A stretch of DNA of 64,000 bases from Flavobacteriales bacterium UBA7612. Lineage in GTDB: Bacteria; Bacteroidota; Bacteroidia; Flavobacteriales; Weeksellaceae. The DNA is taken from assembly GCA_002484335.1 (NCBI GenBank), contig DLJQ01000018.1, positions 88,257-152,256 on the forward strand, written 5' to 3'. This document shows, piece after piece, positions 26,507 to 35,833 of the stretch (position 1 is its first letter; each line of letters begins with the position of its first letter). Made by a program: the position numbers and the translations under genes. A model generated the notes under the pieces. The model had not been told where the DNA came from. It made no database searches and saw nothing but the letters and a program-made list of their open reading frames with translations.

Positions 26507-29500
26507 ATGAAGAAAACACTATTTTTTTTACCTCTTTTAGCTGATAGTTTAGCATTTGCGCAAGAGAATCAGGATAAAAGGGTAATTACCGGTAAAGTTA
26601 CTGATGACGACACAATGGTTGCTATTGGAGGTGCTTCTGTGAAAATAGAAGCACAATCGATATCTACTAAAACAAATCAGAAAGATGTTATTGAAAGTTT
26701 AACGATTGGAACAGTTACTGATGAAAACGGTAATTTTACGTTAGAAATTCCAGCAAATACAAAATCTGTATTAATTAGTTATTTAGGTTATGAATCTAAA
26801 AAGATTGACCTTTCTGCAGATGATAAGAATTACACAATTAGTTTAATTCCATCTGATGAATTTATTACGACACCAGGTAATAATGACTTACAAGAGGTTG
26901 TAGTTACAGGTTATCAAAAAATAGAAAAACGTAAATTAACATCTGCTGTTGCTACAGTAAAAATGGATGATATTGAACAAGCTGGTGTTGCTAGTGTAGA
27001 TCAATTATTACAAGGGCAAATAGCAGGTGTTGCTGTAACTCCTGAAACTGGTTCTCCAGGTGGGGCTACAAAAATTAGAATTCGTGGTACAGCTTCTTTA
27101 TCTGGTTCTCAGGATCCATTATGGGTAATAGATGGTTTACCATTAGAAGGGAGTGATGTGCCTAATTTTAGTGATAAGGATAATATTGATCAGTTACAAA
27201 ATTTTTCCATTGCAGGTTTAAACCCAAATGACATTGAAGATATAACAATTCTTAAAGACGCCGCTGCAACAGCTATTTATGGTGCAAGAGCTGCAAATGG
27301 AGTAATATCTATTACAACAAAAAGAGGTAAAAAAGGTAGAATGCAAATTAACTTTTCTGCAAATACATTTGTAAATACTCGACCAAATTTTGATCGTTTA
27401 AATTTATTAAATGCTTCAGAGAAAGTAGATTTAGAATTAATGTTAGCTGGAAGAGATGACTTAACTTATCGTAATACGAAAGGTGAAGTGATGAGAATTT
27501 TGCAGCAAAATAATCAATTAGATACGTATAGATCTGGAGGATTATCAGCATTAAATTCTACGACTCTAGGAGAGATAAATGCTCTAAGAGGTAATACAAC
27601 AGATTGGGGAAAACTATTATATCAAAATGCAATTAATAAGCAGTATGGTTTAAGTATTTCTGGAGGAAATGATTTATCTGATTATTATTTTTCTTTGGGA
27701 TATTATGATGAAAATGGTACAACTATAGGAACAGGTTTCGAACGTTATAACTTAACATTGAAAAACAATTACAAGTTAACAGATCGTTTATCTGCTGGTA
27801 TTTCTATTTTTGCGACATCAAGTGATCGTAATTCTTTTTTAACAGATACAGATGCATCTATCAACCCAATTAATTATTCTCGTAATGCTAATCCATATTT
27901 ATCTCCTTATAATGCTGACGGAAGCTATCGTTATGATAAAGATATAGATGGTTTTGAGGATACTTATATTCCATTCAATTTTATAGAAGAAAGATCAAAT
28001 TCTCGTTATACTTTAAAGAATAGAGCTTTAAAAGCCATTATGGATCTTGAGTATAAAATAGCTAAAGGGCTTAAGATTACTTCTCAATTTGGAATGCAAT
28101 ATGATAATAACAAAACAGAGAAGTATGCAGGTCAAGAAACTTATTTTACACGTAAATTAAAACAAAATACGCGTTATTATCAATCAGGGTATAAGTACTT
28201 TTTACCAGATGGAGATGTAAAACAAAATTGGTTCAATGATTATTTTCAATACAATTGGAAATTACAAGCAACTTATAGTACAACAATAAATGATCGTCAT
28301 GAGATAGATTTAATGGCTGGTACAGAGCTAAGAAGAACACAAGATAAAACAACTATATCTCGTGCTTTTGGTTATAATCCAATTACTCGTCAAGCAACAA
28401 CTATTATGTTTCCTAACTCTAGTTCTGCAGCAGATCAACGCTTTAGAACTTATGACGAAACTCCTGAAGTTATTAATGCATATGCTTCTATGTATGCAAC
28501 TGCAGCTTATACTTACGATAAAAAATATACATTTTTTGGAAGTGTAAGATATGATGGGACAAATTTATTTGGAGTTGATAAAAAATATAAATATCTACCA
28601 ATATGGGCAGTTTCAGGATCTTGGTTAGTTTCGAGAGAGTCATTTATGGAAAATGTTAATTTTATTTCAGAATTAAGATTGAGAGCCTCTTATGGTCTAC
28701 AAGGAAATATAGATCGTAATACTTCTCCATTTTTTATAGGAGATTATAAAGATACAACTATACTACCAGGAAGTAAAGAACCTACAATAGTTGTTTCAAA
28801 TCCACCAAATGGGAAATTACGTTGGGAAAAAACAACAAATGTGAACTTTGGAATGGACTTAGGTTTACTAAAGAATAGAATTAATCTTACTGTTGATGTT
28901 TATAACAGAAAAGGGACTGATATGATTAGTATGAGAGAAACTCCATTAGAAACTGGTTTTGCTTATACAATGGTTAACTGGGGAGAAATTACAAATAAAG
29001 GTTTTGAAATTGCTCTTACTACAAGAAATATTGATACTAAAAATTTTAAATGGTCAACTACAATTAATTTAGCTCATAATAAAAGTAATGTTTTACAAGA
29101 AAATGTAAGTGAGAATAGTACTTTGCCTTCACGAGTTGGATTACCTGTAAATGCTGTGTTTGCATTGAAAACAGCTGGTCTTGATGAAGCTGGAAATCCA
29201 ATGTTTTGGAAAGGAAAAGAAAAAGTTTCAGCAAAAGATTTCTTTGCATTATATGATTTATATGCAGATTTTCTACCAGGAGAAATAGCAGAGTCTAAGT
29301 TAACAAATGCAGAAATGAGAAGTCTGTTTACATATATTGGAGATCGTGATCCAAAGTTTACAGGTGGTATTATAAATACGTTCAAAATAAAAGATTTTGA
29401 TATTAATGTCTCAGCAGCTTTCAATTACAAACAAACGATCATGAGTACTCCTCCTTACAGAGGAATGGAAGTAGATCCTGGCCGTAATTATTCACAAGCT

Positions 29501-29857
29501 ATATTACAAGCAGGTAATACGTTACCTGGAATTACAAGTCCTGTAATGGGTGATGATGATTCTTGGATGGTTAATAAATGGTTTGCAGGAAATAGAGCAA
29601 GCGCATATAATTTATTAGATATATGGGCAAAACAAGTAAGTTATTTACGTATTACAAGCATTAGACTTGGATATAATCTTCCTTCACGTTTTACAGAATC
29701 TATTGGTGTAAAAAGCTTAAAACTAAGTATAGAAGGACGTAATCTTTTTGTATTTAGTAATGGATATAAAGGTTATTTTGATCCGGAAACTTATGGAAAC
29801 ATATATGCACAACCAATTGCTAAATCTGTAACAATGGGATTAAATGTCTCTTTTTAA
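26507..29857 (+). CDS. SusC/RagA family TonB-linked outer membrane protein
   Basis: An 1116-residue SusC-type importer. Signal peptide ends near AFAQ (residue 19); a carboxypeptidase-regulatory-like beta domain (VITGKVTDDDTMVAIGGASV) covers about 24-115; the TonB box region ELQEVVVTGYQ-like segment and plug follow (SVDQLLQGQIAGVAV, then ITILKDAAATAIYGARAANG); the rest is a 22-strand barrel. It starts 7 bases after the protease stop and is followed by SusD 13 bases later. With RagA/RagB as the known peptide-importing example, peptide uptake is a sensible reading given the adjacent protease. Confidence 0.9.
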   Translation: MKKTLFFLPLLADSLAFAQENQDKRVITGKVTDDDTMVAIGGASVKIEAQSISTKTNQKDVIESLTIGTVTDENGNFTLEIPANTKSVLISYLGYESKKIDLSADDKNYTISLIPSDEFITTPGNNDLQEVVVTGYQKIEKRKLTSAVATVKMDDIEQAGVASVDQLLQGQIAGVAVTPETGSPGGATKIRIRGTASLSGSQDPLWVIDGLPLEGSDVPNFSDKDNIDQLQNFSIAGLNPNDIEDITILKDAAATAIYGARAANGVISITTKRGKKGRMQINFSANTFVNTRPNFDRLNLLNASEKVDLELMLAGRDDLTYRNTKGEVMRILQQNNQLDTYRSGGLSALNSTTLGEINALRGNTTDWGKLLYQNAINKQYGLSISGGNDLSDYYFSLGYYDENGTTIGTGFERYNLTLKNNYKLTDRLSAGISIFATSSDRNSFLTDTDASINPINYSRNANPYLSPYNADGSYRYDKDIDGFEDTYIPFNFIEERSNSRYTLKNRALKAIMDLEYKIAKGLKITSQFGMQYDNNKTEKYAGQETYFTRKLKQNTRYYQSGYKYFLPDGDVKQNWFNDYFQYNWKLQATYSTTINDRHEIDLMAGTELRRTQDKTTISRAFGYNPITRQATTIMFPNSSSAADQRFRTYDETPEVINAYASMYATAAYTYDKKYTFFGSVRYDGTNLFGVDKKYKYLPIWAVSGSWLVSRESFMENVNFISELRLRASYGLQGNIDRNTSPFFIGDYKDTTILPGSKEPTIVVSNPPNGKLRWEKTTNVNFGMDLGLLKNRINLTVDVYNRKGTDMISMRETPLETGFAYTMVNWGEITNKGFEIALTTRNIDTKNFKWSTTINLAHNKSNVLQENVSENSTLPSRVGLPVNAVFALKTAGLDEAGNPMFWKGKEKVSAKDFFALYDLYADFLPGEIAESKLTNAEMRSLFTYIGDRDPKFTGGIINTFKIKDFDINVSAAFNYKQTIMSTPPYRGMEVDPGRNYSQAILQAGNTLPGITSPVMGDDDSWMVNKWFAGNRASAYNLLDIWAKQVSYLRITSIRLGYNLPSRFTESIGVKSLKLSIEGRNLFVFSNGYKGYFDPETYGNIYAQPIAKSVTMGLNVSF

Positions 29858-29870
29858 AAATGAAATTAAC

Positions 29871-31190
29871 ATGAAAAAAATAATTATATTATTAAGTGTA
29901 TTTGCAGCTAGTTTTGTTGCTGTAAGTTGCGATAGTTATTTGGATATTGAGCCAGAAGGAAAAATTATACCAAAAACAGTTGATGATTATAGAAAAGTAC
30001 TTACAACTGCTTACTCAATTTATCCTCAACATAAATCATTAACATCTTTAAGAACAGATGAAGTTTTTTTAGATGAAGAATCTGTTGACTTTGCTTCTTA
30101 CAGGGAAGTAGCAATGTGGAAGGATACAAACTTGGATCAGTCTACAACGCCATTTCAATGGCAAGCTTTTTATGAAGTGATTTTTTATACAAATCAAATT
30201 ATAAATGAGGGACAAGGTACAATGGAAACTTCATCTGATAAAAATCAATTATTAGCTGAAGCTTATGCACTACGTGCATATGCATATTTTGATTTAATTA
30301 ATTTATATGGCAAGCCATATAATGTTTCAACGGTAGATTCTGATAAAGGAGTACCATTAAACTTATCATTAGATTTAGAAAAGACACTTGCTCCATCTAC
30401 AGTTGGTGAAATTTATTCTCAAATTCATAAAGATTTAGAAGCATCAGCATCATTAATGGTATTAGATCAGCAAGCTTTAGGTATAAATTATCGTTTTTCT
30501 AAAATTGCTTTAGCTTCATTCAATGCAAAAGTAGATTTATATCAACAGAATTGGGATTCAGCACTTAATAATGCTAATTTGGCTTTGAGTATAAATAGTA
30601 ATTTGATTGATTTAAATTCAAATAAAGTTTTACCAAATAGATATGATTCTACAGAATCTATTATGGCATTAGATTACAATTTTACCTCTGCTTTGCAATC
30701 TTCAACATTTGCATCAGATGAATTGATAAATAGTTATGATCAAGAAAATGATTTACGTTTCTCTGTTTATTTTGAAAGTAATGATAATAAATACAAAATA
30801 TTAAAAGGAGGAAGCTCTGATTTTAAATCTACTTTTAGAACAACTGAATTATATTTTATAAAAGCAGAGGCTCTTTTAAAACTTAATCGTTTAGATGAAG
30901 CAAAATCAACATTAAATAGTGTATTAAAAAATCGTTACACTACAGAAGGTTATAATTTAATTACAACTGCTGTTTCTTCTATGAATATGGATCAATTTAT
31001 GTCTTTTATTTTAGATGAGAGAAATAGAGAGTTTGCTTTAGAAGGTCAACGTTGGTTTGATCTTAGAAGAGCAAATCAAAAAGAAATAAAACATACACTA
31101 AGTGGGGTGGAATATATTTTACAAAAAAATGATGTAAGATATACGATTGAAATCCCTACTGCTGCAAAATTAAATAATCCAAATTTGTAA
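29871..31190 (+). CDS. SusD/RagB family nutrient-binding lipoprotein
   Basis: A 439-residue lipoprotein (MKKIIILLSVFAASFVAVSCDSYLDIEP, Cys 20), the surface lid of the SusCD importer. The SusD hallmark helices are present: AEAYALRAYAYFDLINLYGKP in the N-terminal TPR half, and ELYFIKAEALLKLNRLDEAK plus the closing ERNREFALEGQRWFDLRR near the C-terminus. I chose the ATG at 29871; the one at 29844 would overlap the SusC stop and precede the signal. A terminator follows, ending the protease-SusC-SusD unit. Confidence 0.9.
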   Translation: MKKIIILLSVFAASFVAVSCDSYLDIEPEGKIIPKTVDDYRKVLTTAYSIYPQHKSLTSLRTDEVFLDEESVDFASYREVAMWKDTNLDQSTTPFQWQAFYEVIFYTNQIINEGQGTMETSSDKNQLLAEAYALRAYAYFDLINLYGKPYNVSTVDSDKGVPLNLSLDLEKTLAPSTVGEIYSQIHKDLEASASLMVLDQQALGINYRFSKIALASFNAKVDLYQQNWDSALNNANLALSINSNLIDLNSNKVLPNRYDSTESIMALDYNFTSALQSSTFASDELINSYDQENDLRFSVYFESNDNKYKILKGGSSDFKSTFRTTELYFIKAEALLKLNRLDEAKSTLNSVLKNRYTTEGYNLITTAVSSMNMDQFMSFILDERNREFALEGQRWFDLRRANQKEIKHTLSGVEYILQKNDVRYTIEIPTAAKLNNPNL

Positions 31191-31196
31191 AACTCG

Positions 31197-31236
31197 ATAA
31201 AAGCCGTTTAGTAATTTATTATTAAGCGGTTTTTAT
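31197..31236 (+). terminator. Rho-independent terminator after SusD
   Basis: An imperfect stem (AAAAGCCG...TTTAGTAA with TTATTAAGCGGTTTTT) with a T run, between the SusD stop and the promoter of the response regulator. Confidence 0.6.
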
Positions 31237-31237
31237 T

Positions 31238-31245
31238 TAACTTTG
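31238..31245 (+). promoter_or_regulatory. -7 box TAACTTTG, nearly leaderless
   Basis: An exact TAnnTTTG match only 7 bases before the response-regulator ATG, so transcription should start at or next to the start codon. Confidence 0.6.
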
Positions 31246-31252
31246 CGATTCT

Positions 31253-32017
31253 ATGAAAGTAGCAATTGTAGAGGATGAATTATTAGCTGCAAATTATTTA
31301 AAACAGCTATTAGAGCAACAAAATATTATAAACATAGATTATATTAAAGTTTTACGATCTAAGCAAGAAGCTGTTCTGTTTTTTTCGGATAACAATGTTG
31401 ATCTTATTTTTATGGATATTCAACTTGGCGATGGAAATAGTTTAGAGATTTTTGAAAAAGTTGAAATTAAAAATCCAATCGTTTTTGTAACAGCTTACGA
31501 TGAATATGCACTAAAAGTATTTAAACACTTTACGATTGATTATATTTTGAAACCTTTTGAAAATGATGAAGTTTTATCAGCTTTAACAAAATATAAAAGC
31601 ATCTCTACCTCATTTGATATTACTTCAACTTTAGATTCTCTAGTTTCAATAGAAAACCAGACAAAATCAAAAGTCTTAAATAAAATTATGGTTTCTAATG
31701 GTAATAAATTGATTGTTTTAGAAGAAGAAGAAATTGCTTATTTTTTCGCTTCTGGGAAGCATCTTTTTATTACAACTATAGACAATAGAACATATATATA
31801 TAATGATAATTTGAAAGATATTATAGATAAATTAAATTCAAATGTTTTCTTTAAAATAAATCGTAAATATATTGTAAGTAAAGAAGCTATAAAAGAAGTA
31901 ATAAAACACTCTAGTCAAAAAATAGAAATAATACTTAATCCTTTACCAGAAATAAAAACTGAAATACTAATTAGTAAAATGCAGATTTCTGAATGGAAAA
32001 AATGGATGGAAAAATAA
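31253..32017 (+). CDS. LytTR-type response regulator
   Basis: A 254-residue two-component regulator. The receiver domain (1-120) shows the acidic pair EDE at 7-9, phospho-acceptor Asp 55 in LIFMDIQLGDG, FVTAYDEYALKVF and the Lys in YILKPF. The LytTR DNA-binding domain spans about 150-250 (VSNGNKLIVLEEEEIAYF, then FFKINRKYIVSKEAI). The nearest kinase of the matching LytS type is at 22230, upstream of the protease-SusCD genes; the regulator has its own promoter. The direct repeats at 23815-23844 are its proposed site. Confidence 0.9.
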   Translation: MKVAIVEDELLAANYLKQLLEQQNIINIDYIKVLRSKQEAVLFFSDNNVDLIFMDIQLGDGNSLEIFEKVEIKNPIVFVTAYDEYALKVFKHFTIDYILKPFENDEVLSALTKYKSISTSFDITSTLDSLVSIENQTKSKVLNKIMVSNGNKLIVLEEEEIAYFFASGKHLFITTIDNRTYIYNDNLKDIIDKLNSNVFFKINRKYIVSKEAIKEVIKHSSQKIEIILNPLPEIKTEILISKMQISEWKKWMEK

Positions 32018-32047
32018 AAAGGAGCAATATATTTATTGCTCCTTTTT
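32016..32047. terminator. bidirectional terminator
   Basis: A long stem (AAAAAGGAGCAATA with TTGCTCCTTTTT) flanked by A and T runs between convergent genes. It overlaps the last codon of the regulator. Confidence 0.85.
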
Positions 32048-32055
32048 ATTTCGTT

Positions 32056-32262
32056 TTATATCTTCTGAATTTTAAAACCTGCATCAGTTACAGCTTCTAC
32101 AACTTCTTCCTCATCTTCGTTGGTTGTAACAGTTAATACTTTTTTCTCGTCGTTGGTATCAACTTTCCAATTGTTTTCACCAACAGCTTCATCCAAAAAT
32201 GGTTTTACAGATTTTATACAACTATCACAGTTGATATTTGTTTTAAATTTTAATTCTTTCAT
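32056..32262 (-). CDS. heavy-metal-associated (HMA) domain protein
   Basis: A 68-residue single-domain protein with the beta-alpha-beta-beta-alpha-beta HMA fold. The metal-binding motif is CDSC (KFKTNINCDSCIKSV, residues about 11-14); the Met usually before the first Cys is replaced by Asn-Ile-Asn. It is a probable cytosolic copper or zinc carrier. I chose the ATG at 32262: the longer start at 32283 falls within the promoter box TAAATTTG (32281-32288). It stands alone with no P-type ATPase in the window. Confidence 0.8.
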   Translation of the reverse strand: MKELKFKTNINCDSCIKSVKPFLDEAVGENNWKVDTNDEKKVLTVTTNEDEEEVVEAVTDAGFKIQKI

Positions 32263-32280
32263 GGTTTTACAATTTCTTAT

Positions 32281-32288
32281 CAAATTTA
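32281..32288 (-). promoter_or_regulatory. -7 box TAAATTTG for HMA gene
   Basis: An exact minus-strand TAnnTTTG match 18 bases before the ATG at 32262. Confidence 0.6.
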
Positions 32289-32354
32289 TAAAGATTTAGT
32301 AAGATTAAGAAAATGTTTAAGTAATATTTGATGATGAAATTTAAATAAAAATCA

Positions 32355-33179
32355 ATGAAACGTAATATTGATGTTGTTGTAATTTCGGATGTTCATTTAG
32401 GAACTTATGGTTGTAAAGCTAAAGAGCTATTAGCTTATTTGCAGTCGATCAATCCCAAAAAAATCATTTTAAACGGGGATATTATTGATATTTGGAGTTT
32501 TAAAAAAAGCTATTTCCCTGAAAGTCATTTACAAATTATCCGTTATATACTTACTCTTTCTGAGCAAGGAATTCCAATAATTTATATAACTGGTAATCAT
32601 GACGAATTATTGAGAAAATTTTCTACAATGAATTTTGGTCACATTGTTTTAACGGATAAATATCTTTTAAAGCAAGAAAATAAAGTGAGTTGGATTTTTC
32701 ATGGAGATGTTTTTGACGCTTCTATTCAGCATTCCAAATGGATAGCAAAATTAGGAGGGTGGGGATATGATAAATTAATTCAGTTTAATTATTGTATCAA
32801 TGTGTGTTTAGAATTTTTTGGAAAAGAACGTTATTCACTATCTAAAAAAATTAAAAACTCTGTAAAAAAAGCAGTAAAACATATTAATGATTTTGAACAA
32901 ACTGCAGCAGAATTAGCAATAGAAAATAATTATGATAATGTAATTTGTGGACATATACATCAACCACAATTAAGAAAAATAAAGACAGATAAAGGTAATT
33001 GTGTTTACATGAATTCTGGAGATTGGATAGAAAATTTATCTTCTTTAGAGTTTACAAATAATAAATGGTCAATTTTTTATTTTGATGAGCATAAAGAAGA
33101 ACTCATGACAAGTTTCGAAGAGATTGAATTTAATGATTCAATAGATGAACTAATTTTCTCAATTCTAAATCAAAAATAA
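32355..33179 (+). CDS. metallophosphoesterase, UDP-2,3-diacylglucosamine diphosphatase-like
   Basis: A 274-residue calcineurin-type phosphoesterase. All metal-binding motifs are visible: ISDVHLGTYG (D-x-H), LNGDIIDIW (GD), TGNHDEL (GNHD), HGDVFD, and CGHIHQPQL (GHxH). It resembles LpxH/LpxH-like enzymes that cleave UDP-diacylglucosamine in lipid A synthesis, although flavobacteria often carry several such paralogues and the exact substrate is not certain. It directly abuts the glycosyltransferase gene (stop then ATG with no gap), so the two are co-translated and may act in one envelope pathway. Confidence 0.8.
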   Translation: MKRNIDVVVISDVHLGTYGCKAKELLAYLQSINPKKIILNGDIIDIWSFKKSYFPESHLQIIRYILTLSEQGIPIIYITGNHDELLRKFSTMNFGHIVLTDKYLLKQENKVSWIFHGDVFDASIQHSKWIAKLGGWGYDKLIQFNYCINVCLEFFGKERYSLSKKIKNSVKKAVKHINDFEQTAAELAIENNYDNVICGHIHQPQLRKIKTDKGNCVYMNSGDWIENLSSLEFTNNKWSIFYFDEHKEELMTSFEEIEFNDSIDELIFSILNQK

Positions 33180-34142
33180 ATGAAAATTCTATATGCACTT
33201 CAAGGAACAGGTAATGGACATTTGGCAAGAGCTCAAAAAATGTTACCAATTTTAGAGAATTTTGGAGAATTAGACGTATTTGTTAGTGGAAGTAATTCAC
33301 AATTATCATTAAAAAATTATAATTACAAACAACATAAAGGTCTTTCGTTATTTTATAATCAAATGGGAAGGGTTTCTTATAAAAAGATTCTTAAAGAAAA
33401 TAATTTTAAATCTTTCTGGAAAGAAGTAAATGACTATCCTATTGAGAAATATGATTTAATTATTAATGATTTTGAGCCAATAACAGCGCATGCTGCACGA
33501 AAAAAAAGAAAAGAAATTATTGGACTAAGTCATCAAGCATCTTTGTTGTTTGAAGAAACGCCAAAAGTAAAAAATAAAGCAGGAGAAATAATTATTAAAT
33601 ATTATGCTCCATCATCAAAAAATTATGGTTTTCATTTCGAACAGTATAACGACTCTATATTTTTACCAATTATTAGAGATAAAATTAGAAATCTAAATCC
33701 AAAAGAAAAAGATTATAATTTGGTTTATTTACCAAGTTATCATCCAAAAGAAATTGTAGAAAAATTATCTGTAATAAAAGATAGTAATTGGAAAGTTTTT
33801 TCACCTTTTGTTGAACATTCAGTTAAACAATTTAACGTAGAAATATATCCAATTGATGAACGGCTTTTTATAAAAGCGCTAGAGAATTGTTCAGGTGTTT
33901 TATGTGGAGCTGGTTTTGAATTGCCCGCTGAAAGTTTATTTCTTAAGAAAAAATTATTTGTTATACCAATAAAAGGTCAATATGAACAGTTATGCAATTG
34001 TGAAGCTTTAAAACAAATTGGTGTAGCATTTTCTTATGATTTAAATTTAGAAAAAATTCAGAGATGGGCAGATTCATTTAAAATAATAGAAAAAGATTTT
34101 CCCGATCAATCATATGAAATTGCAAAAAAAATATTTTTATGA
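33180..34142 (+). CDS. glycosyltransferase family protein (GT28/MJ1255-like)
   Basis: A 320-residue GT-B-fold protein. It begins with MKILYALQGTGNGHLARAQK, the N-terminal loop GxGNGHxxRA of the MurG/MJ1255-like nucleotide-sugar transferases, and ends with the donor-binding half (CSGVLCGAGFELPAESLFLKK, then PIKGQYEQLCNCEAL) that matches their conserved acidic and Gln-rich sugar-nucleotide site. The substrate is unknown. It is immediately downstream of the LpxH-like gene. It ends near a dispersed repeat (34170-34272), with no separate terminator visible. Confidence 0.82.
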   Translation: MKILYALQGTGNGHLARAQKMLPILENFGELDVFVSGSNSQLSLKNYNYKQHKGLSLFYNQMGRVSYKKILKENNFKSFWKEVNDYPIEKYDLIINDFEPITAHAARKKRKEIIGLSHQASLLFEETPKVKNKAGEIIIKYYAPSSKNYGFHFEQYNDSIFLPIIRDKIRNLNPKEKDYNLVYLPSYHPKEIVEKLSVIKDSNWKVFSPFVEHSVKQFNVEIYPIDERLFIKALENCSGVLCGAGFELPAESLFLKKKLFVIPIKGQYEQLCNCEALKQIGVAFSYDLNLEKIQRWADSFKIIEKDFPDQSYEIAKKIFL

Positions 34143-34169
34143 AATATTCTTAATGCAATGGTATTTTTT

Positions 34170-34272
34170 GCGTTAGGGATTGTAGTGAAAATCCTTTTAC
34201 ATTGATGACTGAGCTTTGTTGAAGTCTATTTGTAAAAGATTGTAACGTAAAGCCCGACCAAAGGGAACGCCC
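34170..34272 (+). repeat. dispersed extragenic element, copy 2
   Basis: It runs from GCGTTAGGGATTGTAGTG to AAAGGGAACGCCC, with AATCCTTTTAC / GTAAAAGATT as the hairpin. Between these arms lies TGACTGAGCTTTGTTGAAG, which resembles the inverse of the motif found beside copy 1. It sits between convergent genes. Confidence 0.75.
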
Positions 34273-34291
34273 GAATATGTATTAGTAATAA

Positions 34292-35833
34292 CTATGTATT
34301 TCTCCAAAAAGCAGGAGTAAATAAAATTAATATTGTAAATAATTCTAATCGACCTAAAATCATTAAAAAACTGCATAATAATTTAGCTCCATCTGATAAA
34401 GAATTCATTGATGTTCCTGGACCATATTCGCCAATACCTGGACCAATATTTCCTAGTGTTGATGCTGTTATAGTAAGTGATGTAAGGATATTTTGAAAAC
34501 TCATTGTGACACCATAATTCAATAATCCAAAAAGAATAGAACTAATAATCCAAATAATCATAAACATCACAAAAAATGCCATTACATGAAATACAATTGA
34601 TTGATGCAAAGATCGTTTGTTATATCTTACAGGAATGATAGCATTAGGATGTAATATTCGTTTAAATTCTACCCAACTATTTTTTAATAAAATGACGTGT
34701 CTTATAACTGTTATTCCTCCAGATGTTGAACCTGCTGAACCGCCAATAAAAAATAAAGCAAAGAAAATAAGCGTCGTAACACTTAACCAATTTGTGTAAT
34801 CTTCCATTGCTAAAGCCGTTGTAGATGCAATAGAAACAACATGAAATAATGAATTTCTAAAAGAATGCTCAAGGTTTGTCCATGAATAAGTTCCTGTTGA
34901 GTAATTAGGATAAATAATATAAAAAAGAGCTAGAAAAATAATAAAAGTTGTCATTAGAATTAAACCAACCCACCATCTAAATTCTTCATTGTTCCATATT
35001 TTTTTAAATTGACCTTTTATCATTAAATAGATAAGAGCAAAGTTAGTTCCTCCTAAAAACATCATAAAAATGAAAACGTATTGAATAAAAATATTATTAT
35101 TCCAATACATTACACCTTCGTTTTTTGTAGAAAAACCTGCAGTTGCTATTACACTCATTGCATGGTTTGTTGCGTCGAATAAATTCATTCCTCCAAAATA
35201 AAGTAGAGCTGCAAAAAATAAGGTTAAGCCTAGATAAACTAGCCATAAATTTTTTGCTGTTTCTGTAATTCTAGGATGTATTTTATCTGTATGTATTCCT
35301 GGAGCTTCTGCCATAAATAATTGTCGACCTCCAATTCCTAAAAAGGGTAATATGGCAATTGTTAGTACAATAATTCCCATTCCTCCAATCCAATTGGTTG
35401 TACTTCTCCAAAATAAAATGCTTTTTGGTAGGCTTTCTACATTATCATAGATAGATGTTCCTGTAGCTGTATATCCAGAAACGGTTTCATAAACAATATT
35501 TACAACACTAAAATTTTGAGAGATAATATGATCATTGGGGAGAAAAAATAGAGAAGAAACATAGGGAAGACAGCCTGAAAGGATAAGAAAAAGCCAGCCA
35601 ACACATACAACAATATAACCTTCCCTTTTGCTAATATGTTTTCGTCCGTCTTTTGTGAAGTAAACCATTAATAGCCCACCAATACCAACTAAACAACCAG
35701 AGAAAAGGAATGAATAGGAGAGATGATCACCAAAATAAATGCTTACACAAGTTGCTATAAGCATAAATAGAGCGTTCAGTAATAATAGAACACCTGAAAG
35801 GTTGAGAATGACTTTAAAATTAAGTGATTTCAT
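34292..35833 (-). CDS. trkH: Trk-type potassium uptake membrane subunit
   Basis: A 513-residue TrkH/KtrB-family K+ transporter with the expected four M1-P-M2 repeats. Pore-loop segments are visible as VSGYTATGTSIYD, IATAGFSTKNEG, VSIASTTALAMED and ASTLGNIGPGIGEYG, each carrying the conserved Gly of the selectivity filter. It imports K+ across the inner membrane together with the TrkA gating subunit. The ATG overlaps the TrkA stop by one base (TAATG arrangement), so TrkA-TrkH are translationally coupled. Confidence 0.92.
   Translation of the reverse strand: MKSLNFKVILNLSGVLLLLNALFMLIATCVSIYFGDHLSYSFLFSGCLVGIGGLLMVYFTKDGRKHISKREGYIVVCVGWLFLILSGCLPYVSSLFFLPNDHIISQNFSVVNIVYETVSGYTATGTSIYDNVESLPKSILFWRSTTNWIGGMGIIVLTIAILPFLGIGGRQLFMAEAPGIHTDKIHPRITETAKNLWLVYLGLTLFFAALLYFGGMNLFDATNHAMSVIATAGFSTKNEGVMYWNNNIFIQYVFIFMMFLGGTNFALIYLMIKGQFKKIWNNEEFRWWVGLILMTTFIIFLALFYIIYPNYSTGTYSWTNLEHSFRNSLFHVVSIASTTALAMEDYTNWLSVTTLIFFALFFIGGSAGSTSGGITVIRHVILLKNSWVEFKRILHPNAIIPVRYNKRSLHQSIVFHVMAFFVMFMIIWIISSILFGLLNYGVTMSFQNILTSLTITASTLGNIGPGIGEYGPGTSMNSLSDGAKLLCSFLMILGRLELFTILILFTPAFWRNT

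Noticed and set aside
32830..32850. TTATTCACTATCT within the LpxH-like gene as another LytTR site
   Set aside because: A single imperfect half-site in coding sequence with no second repeat at 21 bases.
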